NCBI GenBank assembly: GCA_964434425.1
Contig: CAYSVH010000015.1
Span: 10,720-74,719, forward strand
DNA from: CALMEC01 sp964434425
Lineage (GTDB): Bacteria; Actinomycetota; Thermoleophilia; Miltoncostaeales; Miltoncostaeaceae
Direction: 5' to 3'
DNA: 64,000 bases
The notes under the pieces are model-generated. The model saw nothing but the letters and a program-made list of their open reading frames with translations. It did not search any database and was not told the DNA's origin. Below are positions 25,387 through 32,890 of the stretch, piece by piece; position 1 is the stretch's first letter; the number at the start of each line of letters is the position of its first letter. Position numbers and translations under genes: made by a program.

Positions 25387-26715
25387 CTAGGAACGGGGGC
25401 GGCCACGCCGGGCCCGCAGTTCACGGAGCCGTGTGTCCAGCTGGGCCTCGGCTCCGCGGTCGGTGGCCGTGAAGAAGGTCACGTGCTCCATTCCCTCGGG
25501 GAGGAGCGACTCGTCGAGGACGGCGTCCGGGTAGTCGTGCGGGTACCGGTAGCCCGTTCCGTGTCCGAAGTTCTTGGCGTTGGCGCGACTCGAGTCACGG
25601 ATCGCGAGGGGCGGGCGCTGGGCGCCGAACTTCTCGACGTGGGCCAGCGCCGCGTCGATGGCCAGGTAGCCGGCGTTGGACTTCGGTGCCATGGCCACGA
25701 ACACGGCCGCCTGCGCCAGCGGGATGCGCGCCTCCGGCATGCCGATGAACTCCACGGCCCGCGCGGCGGCGTTCGCCAGCCCGATGGCTCGCGGATCGGC
25801 GTTCCCCACGTCCTCAGCGGCCGCGATGATGATGCGCCGTGCGATGAACTTGGGGTCCTCACCCGCGTGCAGCATGACCGCCAGGTAGTAGACCGTGGCG
25901 TCCACGTCGCTGGCCCGCATCGACTTGATGAACGCCGAGATCGTGTCGTAGTGCTGGTCGCCCCGCTTGTCGTAGGGCACGGTGCGCGCACCGTCCGCCG
26001 CGACCACCTCGTCGGGGCCGATGGCCGCGCCGTCCGCGGCTCCGGCGGCCACCCGCTCCAGAAGGTTGAGGGCGTGGCGTGCGTCGCCGCCCGCGCGGGC
26101 GGCGATCATGCCCCGGCCCTCGTCGGTGAGCGTGACCCGTCCGTCGAGTCCGTCCGGGTCCTCTACGGCGCGATCGACCACGGATCCGATGGTGTCGTCA
26201 CCGAGAGGCGAGAGCCGGATCACCTGCATCCGTGAGATCAGCGCCGAGTTGACCTCGTAGTAGGGGTTCTCGGTCGTCGCGCCGATCAGGGTGATGAGCC
26301 CGTCCTCCACCGCCGGCAGGAGGGCGTCCTGCTGTCCCTTGTTGAAACGGTGGATCTCGTCGAGGAAGAGCACCGTCCGCGTTCCCGCCGCCAGCCGGTC
26401 GCGCGCCTGACCCAGCACCTGTCGCACGTCGGCCAGCCCTGCGGACACGGCCGAGAGCTCGACGAACGCGGCGTTCGTCGTGTGCGCGATGACCCGTGCG
26501 AGCGTCGTCTTCCCGCAACCGGGCGGTCCGTAGAGGATGAACGACGTCACCCGGTCGGCCAGGATGGCCGCACGGAGGGGGCTGCCCTCCCCGAGCACGT
26601 CGTCGTGCCCCGCGTAGTCGTCGAGGGTCGCCGGGCGCAGGCGTGCGGCGAGGGGGCGTCCCGCGTCGAGCGAGCGCTCGACGATCTCGCCGAAGAGGTC
26701 GTCCTGGTCGCCCAT
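25387..26715 (-). CDS. rarA: Replication-associated recombination protein A (MgsA/RarA AAA+ ATPase)
   Basis: 442 residues from the ATG at 26713-26715 (an in-frame GTG lies three codons upstream). Walker A is LYGPPGCGKTTLARVIA and Walker B is VLFLDEIHRFNKGQQDALLPAVE, followed by sensor 1 IGATTENPYYEVNSALISRMQ. The C-terminal tetramerisation part has YDKRGDQHYDTISAFIKSMRASDVDATVYYLAVMLHAGEDPKFIARRIIIAAAEDVGNADP, a RarA hallmark. It unwinds DNA ends at stalled forks. Usually monocistronic; here it is 85 bases from an MFS gene. Confidence 0.95.
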   Translation of the reverse strand: MGDQDDLFGEIVERSLDAGRPLAARLRPATLDDYAGHDDVLGEGSPLRAAILADRVTSFILYGPPGCGKTTLARVIAHTTNAAFVELSAVSAGLADVRQVLGQARDRLAAGTRTVLFLDEIHRFNKGQQDALLPAVEDGLITLIGATTENPYYEVNSALISRMQVIRLSPLGDDTIGSVVDRAVEDPDGLDGRVTLTDEGRGMIAARAGGDARHALNLLERVAAGAADGAAIGPDEVVAADGARTVPYDKRGDQHYDTISAFIKSMRASDVDATVYYLAVMLHAGEDPKFIARRIIIAAAEDVGNADPRAIGLANAAARAVEFIGMPEARIPLAQAAVFVAMAPKSNAGYLAIDAALAHVEKFGAQRPPLAIRDSSRANAKNFGHGTGYRYPHDYPDAVLDESLLPEGMEHVTFFTATDRGAEAQLDTRLRELRARRGRPRS

Positions 26716-26809
26716 CGCGTTCACGTTCGACAGGCTGCCACACCCATGGCACCCGGGAGTGCGGCGGGGGAACGGGATGCGGACGACGGGTCCGCGTGCG
26801 GTGGTCCGG

Positions 26810-28039
26810 TCACGTGCCCGTGGGGGACGGGGTGGTCCGAACGGATGCGACCCGGTAGTTCGGTCGCCGGGGGATGGCCCAGGCCACGACGGTCGCGACG
26901 AGGGGGATCATCGCCAGGACCCACAGGGCGGGTTCGCGTCCCCATCCGTCCGCGATTGCGCCGACCACGGGGAGCCAGGGGGTCGCCGCGCCGATGGCGC
27001 CGAAACCCAGAACCCACGCCGCCGCGAGGGCGAGGCGGTCGGGCATGAAGTTCTGGCCCATGACCACGGTGGCCGAGAACGAGGCCATGAGGATGAAGCC
27101 GGCCGTGCTGAGCGCGATGATCCCCAGCGCGCCGTCGTCCAGGATGAAGGCCGCCACGCAGGGGGTGACGAGCGGCAGGGTGAACATGAGCATGCGGCGG
27201 CCACCGATGGCGTCCGCGATCATCGCCCCGACCATGGTCCCGATCGCACCGGTGATGACGAACGCGAAGATGATGAACCCCTGCTGGCGGTCCGTCATGC
27301 CGCGCTCGCCCGTCAGGTAGATGGGCACGATGGCCATCAGTCCGAACTGCGTCCAGGTGCGCAGGCTCACGCAGGTCACGAGGATGCTCATGCCCCGCAC
27401 GTCGCTGGTGCGGGTGCGCGACTCACGGCGGTAGGGGGTGACCGGCACCGCGATGCTGCGGTAGCTCAGCGCGAGCAGGATGGTGGCGATGATCCCGGGC
27501 ACGAGGATGAGCAGCGTGGCCCGCTCCGCCATCAGGGGCACGAAGGCCGCCACCGCCAGGGGCCCGAACGCGAACCCCACGTTGCCGCCGATCGTGAAGT
27601 AGGCGACCCCGGTCGCCTTCCTCGTGCCTGCGAAGTGGCTCGCGAGACGGGCCGCCTCGGGGTGGTAGGCGCCGACCCCCAGGCCGCAGAGGACGATGAG
27701 GATCAGGAGCAGCCAGTAGTCGGATACGAGTCCCGCGGCGGCCAGGCAGGCGGTGGCGAGGCCGGTTCCCCAGAGCAGCATCCAGGTGGCCGTCACCCGG
27801 TCGGCCAGGATCCCGAAGAGCGGCTGGATGAACGACGACGAGAACGTGATGGCCGCCAGGAGCAGCGAGGTCCGCAGGTCCGAGAGGGAGAGCGCCTTCT
27901 TGAACGCGGGGAGCAGCGGGCTCAGCATGCCGACCGTCATGTCGACGACGAGGTGGCCGCTGGCCAGGAGCCCCAGGCGCCGACGATCGGGGGGAACGAT
28001 CTCCCCGGTCGGGTGCGGGTGGCTTTCGGGAGCTGGCAT
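26810..28039 (-). CDS. MFS transporter, fosmidomycin-resistance (Fsr)-like
   Basis: 409 residues and 12 predicted helices. The N-terminus reads LGLLASGHLVVDMTVGMLSPLLPAFKKALSLSDLRTSLLLAAITFSSSFIQPLFGILADRV, close to the Fsr/YfnC subgroup, which has the H-L-V-x-D motif and no long central loop. The second half has GFIIFAFVITGAIGTMVGAMIADAIGGRRML. It is probably a drug or metabolite efflux pump driven by protons; the substrate is not inferable. It starts with ATG at 28037-28039. Confidence 0.82.
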   Translation of the reverse strand: MPAPESHPHPTGEIVPPDRRRLGLLASGHLVVDMTVGMLSPLLPAFKKALSLSDLRTSLLLAAITFSSSFIQPLFGILADRVTATWMLLWGTGLATACLAAAGLVSDYWLLLILIVLCGLGVGAYHPEAARLASHFAGTRKATGVAYFTIGGNVGFAFGPLAVAAFVPLMAERATLLILVPGIIATILLALSYRSIAVPVTPYRRESRTRTSDVRGMSILVTCVSLRTWTQFGLMAIVPIYLTGERGMTDRQQGFIIFAFVITGAIGTMVGAMIADAIGGRRMLMFTLPLVTPCVAAFILDDGALGIIALSTAGFILMASFSATVVMGQNFMPDRLALAAAWVLGFGAIGAATPWLPVVGAIADGWGREPALWVLAMIPLVATVVAWAIPRRPNYRVASVRTTPSPTGT

Positions 28040-28190
28040 CGGAGTCAGGCGGCCGGTGGTGCCGTGGGCGGGTGAGGTGATCCGCCCGCGGAGGACGCGG
28101 TCGCCACGGAGTCACGCGGCGCGGGCGCCGTGGGGGCCGGATGTGTCCTCGGGTCCCGCGGCGGCCGCCCGGGACGGGCGGACGACGTCG

Positions 28191-28937
28191 TCACCGCCCC
28201 GCGGTCCTCGGCTCGTCGGGGGGCTCGTCGGTCGACTCGAACAGCGCCTGCGGGGCCTCGGTCTCGGGGGCGTGGGCGCGTTCCTCCTGGCTCGCGGCGA
28301 GGCTCGGCAGCGCCAGCGGAGTGTCGTCGAGGAGTGACTGGTAGCGCGAGGGGTCCTTCTCCTCCCACCAGTAGGCGCTTCGGACGAGCTGGAGCACCCG
28401 CGCGATGATGATCGCCGCCACGATGGATGCCGCGGCAGCGGATGCCAGGGTCCAGCCTCCGCTTCGCGTCGCGAACACCGTGTCCGCGAGGTATGCGTAG
28501 TCGTCGTCCTGCAGGACCTGGTGCGAGTGTACGAGCGGGGCGAAGAGAAGGCCCCACATGAGGAAGATGATGGGTGCGAACGCCAGCCCCTTCAGCCATC
28601 CGCGGCCGGGGAGGAAGCGTTCGACGAGGGCGAAGAGGATGGTCATGCCGATGCCCAGGACGACCGTCGCCACGAGGCCGACCCGTGCGTGTTCCTCGGC
28701 GCCGAGCGCCGCACCGAGTCCGTCCGGGAAGTCGTGCTCGGTCCAGCGGCGGTTGAAGATCCGGCCGGCGTTGCCCTCCTGCATGATCGTGAGCCAGAAG
28801 AACGCGCCGAGCGTGCCGGCGGCCAGGATTGCACTGATCCCGCGCATGGCGGCGATGGCCCGCGGGAACCGGTCGGCGAGGCGCTCGAATGTGGGCTCGG
28901 TGGTGTCCGCGGTGGTGGGCAGCCCGGTGGACTCCAT
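28191..28937 (-). CDS. Membrane protein of unknown function, four helices
   Basis: 248 residues from the ATG at 28935-28937 (MESTGLPTTADT). Helices are predicted near 32-50 (AAMRGISAILAAGTLGAFFWL), 88-106 (GLVATVVLGIGMTILFALVE), 117-135 (GLAFAPIIFLMWGLLFAPLVH) and 165-185 (TLASAAAASIVAAIIIARVL). The last 60 residues are acidic, Pro/Glu-rich and probably cytoplasmic. No family is recognised. The frame continues upstream to 30311 antisense to moeB, but that stretch is not coding. Confidence 0.65.
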   Translation of the reverse strand: MESTGLPTTADTTEPTFERLADRFPRAIAAMRGISAILAAGTLGAFFWLTIMQEGNAGRIFNRRWTEHDFPDGLGAALGAEEHARVGLVATVVLGIGMTILFALVERFLPGRGWLKGLAFAPIIFLMWGLLFAPLVHSHQVLQDDDYAYLADTVFATRSGGWTLASAAAASIVAAIIIARVLQLVRSAYWWEEKDPSRYQSLLDDTPLALPSLAASQEERAHAPETEAPQALFESTDEPPDEPRTAGR

Positions 28938-29108
28938 GCGGCGAAGGCTACCGCCGATGCCGGTGTCCGTGGGCGGAGCGTCGGGGCGGCGCTCCCGGAA
29001 GGCGGCACGCCACCGGTCCCGGTCCACGGATCGCGCCGAATCCCGGCCCCGGAATCCGCGCGCCGCCCCTCGGCCGGCCCGGGTGCGAGGGGTTCGACCG
29101 GGAAAGGG

Positions 29109-29133
29109 TATAATCACTACCGGAATTGCGGTA
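29109..29133 (+). promoter_or_regulatory. Promoter -10 box with overlapping operator palindrome for the cysteine operon
   Basis: TATAAT at 29109-29114 is a perfect -10 hexamer. Starting four bases later, TACCG (29118-29122), six bases (GAATTG) and CGGTA (29129-29133) form a perfect inverted repeat over the expected transcription start. Position suggests a repressor site. The arrangement resembles Rrf2/CymR-type operators, which often control sulfur genes. AGGA at 29141-29144 is the ribosome binding site of the first gene. No convincing -35 was found. Confidence 0.55.
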
Positions 29134-29147
29134 TCTGTGGAGGAAGC

Positions 29148-30329
29148 ATGCCAGCCAGCTATCAGGAACTGCTCGCCCAAGCGCGCGAGGAGATCCCCGA
29201 GATCGACGCCCCCACGCTTGCGGCCCGGATCGAGGAGGGGACCGCTCCCCTCGTCATCGACGTTCGCGAGCAGTCGGAATGGGACGAGGGTTTCATCCCC
29301 GGTGCCGTCCACGTCGCACGTGGCTTCCTGGAGAGCCGCATCGCGGGCGTCGCGTCGCATGACACCCCGATCGTGCTCAGCTGTGCCGCGGGCAACCGGT
29401 CGCTCCTCGCCGCGCAGACCCTGCGCGAGATGGGCTACGCGGATGTCACCAGCCTCGCGGGCGGCTTCACCGAATGGAAGCGCGGCGGCCGGCCGTTCGA
29501 CACCCCGCGCACGCTGGCACCCGAGCAGCGTCGTCGCTATGCGCGTCACCTCTCGCTCACCGAAGTCGGCGAGGAGGGGCAGCTGAAGCTCCTGGACGGG
29601 AAGGTCCTCCTCATCGGCGCCGGCGGACTGGGTTCCCCGGCCGGCCTGTATCTCGCCGCGGCCGGCGTCGGCACCCTCGGCTTCGTGGATGACGACGTCG
29701 TCGACGAGTCCAATCTCCAGCGGCAGATCATCCATTCGACGGACCGCCTCGGGATGCTCAAAGGTGAGTCGGCACGGGAGGCCATCGCCGCCCTCAACCC
29801 CGACGTCACCGTCAACGTCCACCCCTTCCGGGTGAACAAGGACAACGTGCTCGACCTTCTCTCCGAGTACGACGTCATCGTGGACGGCGCCGACAACTTC
29901 CCCACGCGCTATCTGCTGAACGACGCGGCGCTCATGACACGCACCCCGCTGGTGCACGCCAGCATCCTCCGCTTCGAGGGGCACGCCAGCGTGTTCCATC
30001 CGTACGAGGGGCCGTGCTACCGGTGCCTGTTCCCCGAGCCGCCGCCACCGGATCTCGCGCCGTCGTGCGGTGAGGCCGGCGTCCTGGGTGTCCTCTGCGG
30101 GGTCATGGGCAGCATCCAGGCCAACGAGGCGATCAAGGTCCTGCTGGGTGAGGGCGACACGCTGTCCGGTCGTGTGCTTGTCTATGACGCCCTCGGGATG
30201 ACGTTCACCGAGCTGAAGCTGCGCCGCGATCCGGAGTGCCCCGCATGTGGTCCGGACGCGAAACTGGAATTCAAGGACTACGAGGCGTGGTGCGCCGGTG
30301 CCGGTCGCCACGCGGTTGGAGCCGCATGA
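29148..30329 (+). CDS. moeB: Rhodanese-MoeB fusion: sulfur-carrier adenylyltransferase and sulfurtransferase
   Basis: 393 residues. The first 110 are a rhodanese domain with the catalytic Cys in VLSCAAGNRS. The rest is a ThiF/MoeB adenylyltransferase with GAGGLGSPAG (ATP loop), DESNLQRQI and two zinc-binding pairs, CYRC and CPAC. It should adenylate and thiolate the C-terminal glycine of the carrier encoded next. In the mycobacterial MoeZ the rhodanese is at the C-terminus; here the order is reversed. The stop overlaps the carrier gene start (ATGA). AGGA sits four bases before the ATG. Confidence 0.9.
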   Translation: MPASYQELLAQAREEIPEIDAPTLAARIEEGTAPLVIDVREQSEWDEGFIPGAVHVARGFLESRIAGVASHDTPIVLSCAAGNRSLLAAQTLREMGYADVTSLAGGFTEWKRGGRPFDTPRTLAPEQRRRYARHLSLTEVGEEGQLKLLDGKVLLIGAGGLGSPAGLYLAAAGVGTLGFVDDDVVDESNLQRQIIHSTDRLGMLKGESAREAIAALNPDVTVNVHPFRVNKDNVLDLLSEYDVIVDGADNFPTRYLLNDAALMTRTPLVHASILRFEGHASVFHPYEGPCYRCLFPEPPPPDLAPSCGEAGVLGVLCGVMGSIQANEAIKVLLGEGDTLSGRVLVYDALGMTFTELKLRRDPECPACGPDAKLEFKDYEAWCAGAGRHAVGAA

Positions 30330-30601
30330 GCACGATCAAGATCCCACCCGTCCTGCGCCCCGCCGTCGGTGGCGAGCGCACGGTCTCCGTCGACGGCGCC
30401 ACGGTCGGCGAACTCCTGGACGGCCTGTACGAGGCGCACCCGGACGTGCGCGCCCAGCTCCAGTCGGACGACGGATCGCTCCACCGGTTCGTGAACCTCT
30501 ACCTCAACGACGAGGACGTCCGGACCCTGGACTGGCTCGACACCACCGTCGACGGTGGTGACACGCTCACCATCCTTCCGGCGATGGCGGGCGGCTCCTG
30601 A
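30326..30601 (+). CDS. cysO: MoaD/ThiS-family sulfur carrier (CysO)
   Basis: 91 residues with the beta-grasp fold of CysO: IKIPPVLRPAVGGERTVSVDGATVGELLDGLYEAHPD, then FVNLYLNDEDVRTLDWLDTTVDGGDTLTILPAMAGGS. The carrier delivers sulfur as a thiocarboxylate on its terminal Gly to CysM. Unlike the classic form ending in Gly-Gly, this product ends Gly-Gly-Ser, so one residue must be removed before activation; the JAMM gene at the end of the operon is a candidate for this. The ATG overlaps the moeB stop and the next gene follows after two bases. Confidence 0.88.
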   Translation: MSTIKIPPVLRPAVGGERTVSVDGATVGELLDGLYEAHPDVRAQLQSDDGSLHRFVNLYLNDEDVRTLDWLDTTVDGGDTLTILPAMAGGS

Positions 30602-30603
30602 CC

Positions 30604-31566
30604 ATGGCGCCGGCACTCTCGGCTCCCGTGGTGGGCGTACACCCGGACGTGGTCACGACGATCGGGAACACGCCGCTCGTCGATGTCTCCGGGATCAGTC
30701 CCAATCCCGACGTACGGATCCTCGCCAAGCTCGAGAGCGAGAACCCGACCGGGTCCATCAAGGACCGCACCGCCCTCTCGCTGATCCAGGACGCCGAGGA
30801 GCGCGGGGTGATCTCGCCCGGCGACACGATCATGGAGCCGACCTCGGGCAACACGGGGATCGCCATGGCCATGATCGCACGGGTCCGGGGCTACCGGCTC
30901 ATCGCCGTCCTTCCCGACAACGTCACCGAGGAGCGGCGGCAGATGCTCCGCCTCTTCGGGGCCGACATCGTCGAGTCGCCCGGGGCCGAGGGATCCAACG
31001 GTGCGGTGGCCATGGCCAAGCGCCTGTCGGAGGAGAAGGGCATCTTCATGCCCTTCCAGTACGGCAACCCGGCCAACCCCCGCGCCCACGAGTTCGGTAC
31101 CGCCGATGAGATCGTCCGCGACTGTCCCGAGATCGACGCGCTCGTGGCAGGGCTCGGCACCGGCGGAACCCTGATGGGGTGCGCGGCGCGTCTGCGTCGT
31201 CATCGCTCGGACATCCAGATCATCGCGTGCGAGCCCATGCAGGGTGAGGACGTGATGGGTCTCCGCAGCCTCGAGGACGGCTTCATCCCGCCGATCCTCG
31301 ACGTGACGAAGCTCGACCGGAAGCTCCTCGTCGCCAACGGTGACGCGCTCGTCATGACGCGGCGCCTGGCCAATGAGTTCGGCCTCTTCGTGGGCGTCTC
31401 GTCCGGCGGCGTGCTGCACACCTGTACTCGTGTGGCGGCCAAGATGGAGCGTGGAACGATCGTCGGCATCGTCGCCGATGGCGGGTGGAAGTACCTGTCC
31501 GCGGGCATCTGGACCGATGACGAGGACGTCGTCGAGGACCGGCTCGATCGGGGTGTGTTCTGGTAG
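30604..31566 (+). CDS. cysM: Cysteine synthase CysM (CysO-thiocarboxylate dependent)
   Basis: 320 residues, fold type II PLP enzyme. The Schiff-base lysine is Lys53 in NPTGSIKDR, the TSGNTG loop binds the substrate and GLGTGGT holds the PLP phosphate. In Mycobacterium the CysM next to CysO uses O-phosphoserine and the CysO thiocarboxylate rather than O-acetylserine and sulfide; context here supports the same. The C-terminal tail (VEDRLDRGVFW) is long and ends with aromatic residues, as in the mycobacterial enzyme. Start is the ATG at 30604. Confidence 0.92.
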   Translation: MAPALSAPVVGVHPDVVTTIGNTPLVDVSGISPNPDVRILAKLESENPTGSIKDRTALSLIQDAEERGVISPGDTIMEPTSGNTGIAMAMIARVRGYRLIAVLPDNVTEERRQMLRLFGADIVESPGAEGSNGAVAMAKRLSEEKGIFMPFQYGNPANPRAHEFGTADEIVRDCPEIDALVAGLGTGGTLMGCAARLRRHRSDIQIIACEPMQGEDVMGLRSLEDGFIPPILDVTKLDRKLLVANGDALVMTRRLANEFGLFVGVSSGGVLHTCTRVAAKMERGTIVGIVADGGWKYLSAGIWTDDEDVVEDRLDRGVFW

Positions 31567-31574
31567 GCCGGCTC

Positions 31575-31979
31575 GTGTTCCCGGCGGCACTGGTCGAGGA
31601 GCTCATCACCCACGCGCGGCAGGACGAACCCAACGAATGCTGCGGGATGATCGCCGGACGCGACGGCGTCGTGACGCGTGTCATCCGGGCCACGAATACC
31701 GAGGCCAGCCCGTTCATGTACGTCATGGACCCCCGTGAGCAGCTGGACATCATGGATCGCATCGACGATGCCGGCGACGAGATGCTCGGCATCTACCACT
31801 CCCACACCCGGTCAGCGGCCTACCCGTCGCGCACCGACGTGGAGCTCGCGTTCTTTCCCGAGACGGCGTACGTGATCGTATCGCTCCAGCAGAAGGAGCC
31901 GGTCATCCGGGCCTTCCGCCTCACCCGCACGGCCCCGGAGGGCGAGCAGGTGGCGGAGATCCCGATCGATGTGAGCTAG
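31575..31979 (+). CDS. mec: JAMM/JAB1 metallopeptidase (Mec-like)
   Basis: 134 residues. The JAMM zinc motif is complete: Glu21 (NECCG), then His75-x-His77 in IYHSHTRSAAYPSRTD with Ser85 and Asp88. Mec releases cysteine from the CysO-cysteine adduct. With a carrier ending Gly-Gly-Ser it may also trim the last residue, as QbsD does for QbsE. The start is a GTG at 31575, 8 bases after the cysM stop. It completes a four-gene operon for cysteine synthesis that tolerates oxidative stress in mycobacteria. Confidence 0.9.
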   Translation: MFPAALVEELITHARQDEPNECCGMIAGRDGVVTRVIRATNTEASPFMYVMDPREQLDIMDRIDDAGDEMLGIYHSHTRSAAYPSRTDVELAFFPETAYVIVSLQQKEPVIRAFRLTRTAPEGEQVAEIPIDVS

Positions 31980-32316
31980 GAGCACGTTCTCGGGGCCGGA
32001 CCGCCTCGCTCCCACATCCGGTCTGACCGGGTTGGCGAGGAAACCGCTCCATGAGCGCGGTGGCTCCCGTCGCCTCCTCCTGCATTCTCGCCGGATATGG
32101 CACCGTCTCTCCCGACGCCGCATCCGTGTGCGAGAACGGGAACCGGCGCACGGCTGAAGGGCGGCTGCCGGGCGGCGGATGCGTCGTGGGCCATGCGGGC
32201 GTCGCGCGTCAGGGCGCCAAGCCCTGCTTCGGAGGCACCGACCGGCACGCGGGCGGGACGTCGGTCGCCGACGCCCGTGGCGCCGCCGCGGATCCCGTCA
32301 GTGCAACATGAAGTGC
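31980..32316. other. Intergenic region between convergent mec and NYN genes
   Basis: About 340 bases of GC-rich sequence without a credible gene. Open frames cross it in several phases, but none has a ribosome binding site or a recognisable protein pattern. Confidence 0.45.
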
Positions 32317-32351
32317 GGCCGGGTCGCAGGCGCTCGTCCTACGACCCGACC
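32317..32351 (-). terminator. Hairpin after the NYN-LOTUS gene
   Basis: In the minus-strand transcript the 14 bases complementary to 32338-32351 pair with those complementary to 32317-32330, with two G-U pairs and a 7-base loop. The 5' arm reads GGTCGGGTCGTAGG. It starts eight bases beyond the stop codon. Confidence 0.6.
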
Positions 32352-32358
32352 GGTGCAC

Positions 32359-32890
32359 CTACTCGTCGGAGGGTGTCTCCTCCGAAGGTGTGTCGTCGGC
32401 GGCCTTCTTGCGGGTGGTGCGTCGCCGCGTCGGCTTCTTCTCCTCGGCGGGGGCGTCCTCGGTGGTTGCCTCGGCTGCCGGGGTCTCCTCCGAAGGTGTG
32501 TCGTCGGCGGCCTTCTTGCGGGTGGTGCGTCGCCGCGTCGGCTTCTCCTCCTCGGCGGGGGCGTCCTCGGTGGTTGCCTCGGCTGCCGGGGTTTCCTCGG
32601 CGGGAGTGTCCTCGGTCGCCTTCTTGCGGGTGGTGCGTCGCCGCTTGGGCTTCTCCTCCTCGGCGGGAGCGTCCTCGGTGGTTGCCTCGGCTGCCGGGGT
32701 CTCCTCGGGGGGAGTGTCCTCCGTGGTGGCCTTCTTGCGGGTGGTGCGTCGCCGCTTGGGCTTCTCCTCGGCAGGGGCCTCCTCTGCGCTTGCTTCGGTG
32801 GTTGCCTCGGCTGCCGGGGTCTCCTCGGGGGGAGTGTCCTCCGTGGTGGCCTTCTTGCGGGTGGTGCGTCGCCGCGTCGGCTTCTTCTCT
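32359..32890. repeat. Five-unit tandem repeat inside the NYN-LOTUS gene
   Basis: The sequence CCTTCTTGCGGGTGGTGCGT recurs at 32403, 32511, 32619, 32730 and 32850, spacings of 108, 108, 111 and 120 bases. All are multiples of three, so the repeat encodes 36-40-residue units and keeps frame. Each unit is a basic RRRTTRKKA block followed by an acidic EETPAAEATTEDAPAEE block. Confidence 0.9.

Noticed and set aside
28938..30311. Upstream extension of the minus-strand membrane protein frame across moeB
   Set aside because: The added region is antisense to the moeB gene; the protein has a natural ATG at 28937 before its first helix.
32403..32890. CRISPR-like array of regularly spaced repeats
   Set aside because: Spacings of 108-120 bases, all multiples of three, and translation in frame show a protein repeat, not spacers between direct repeats; no cas genes.
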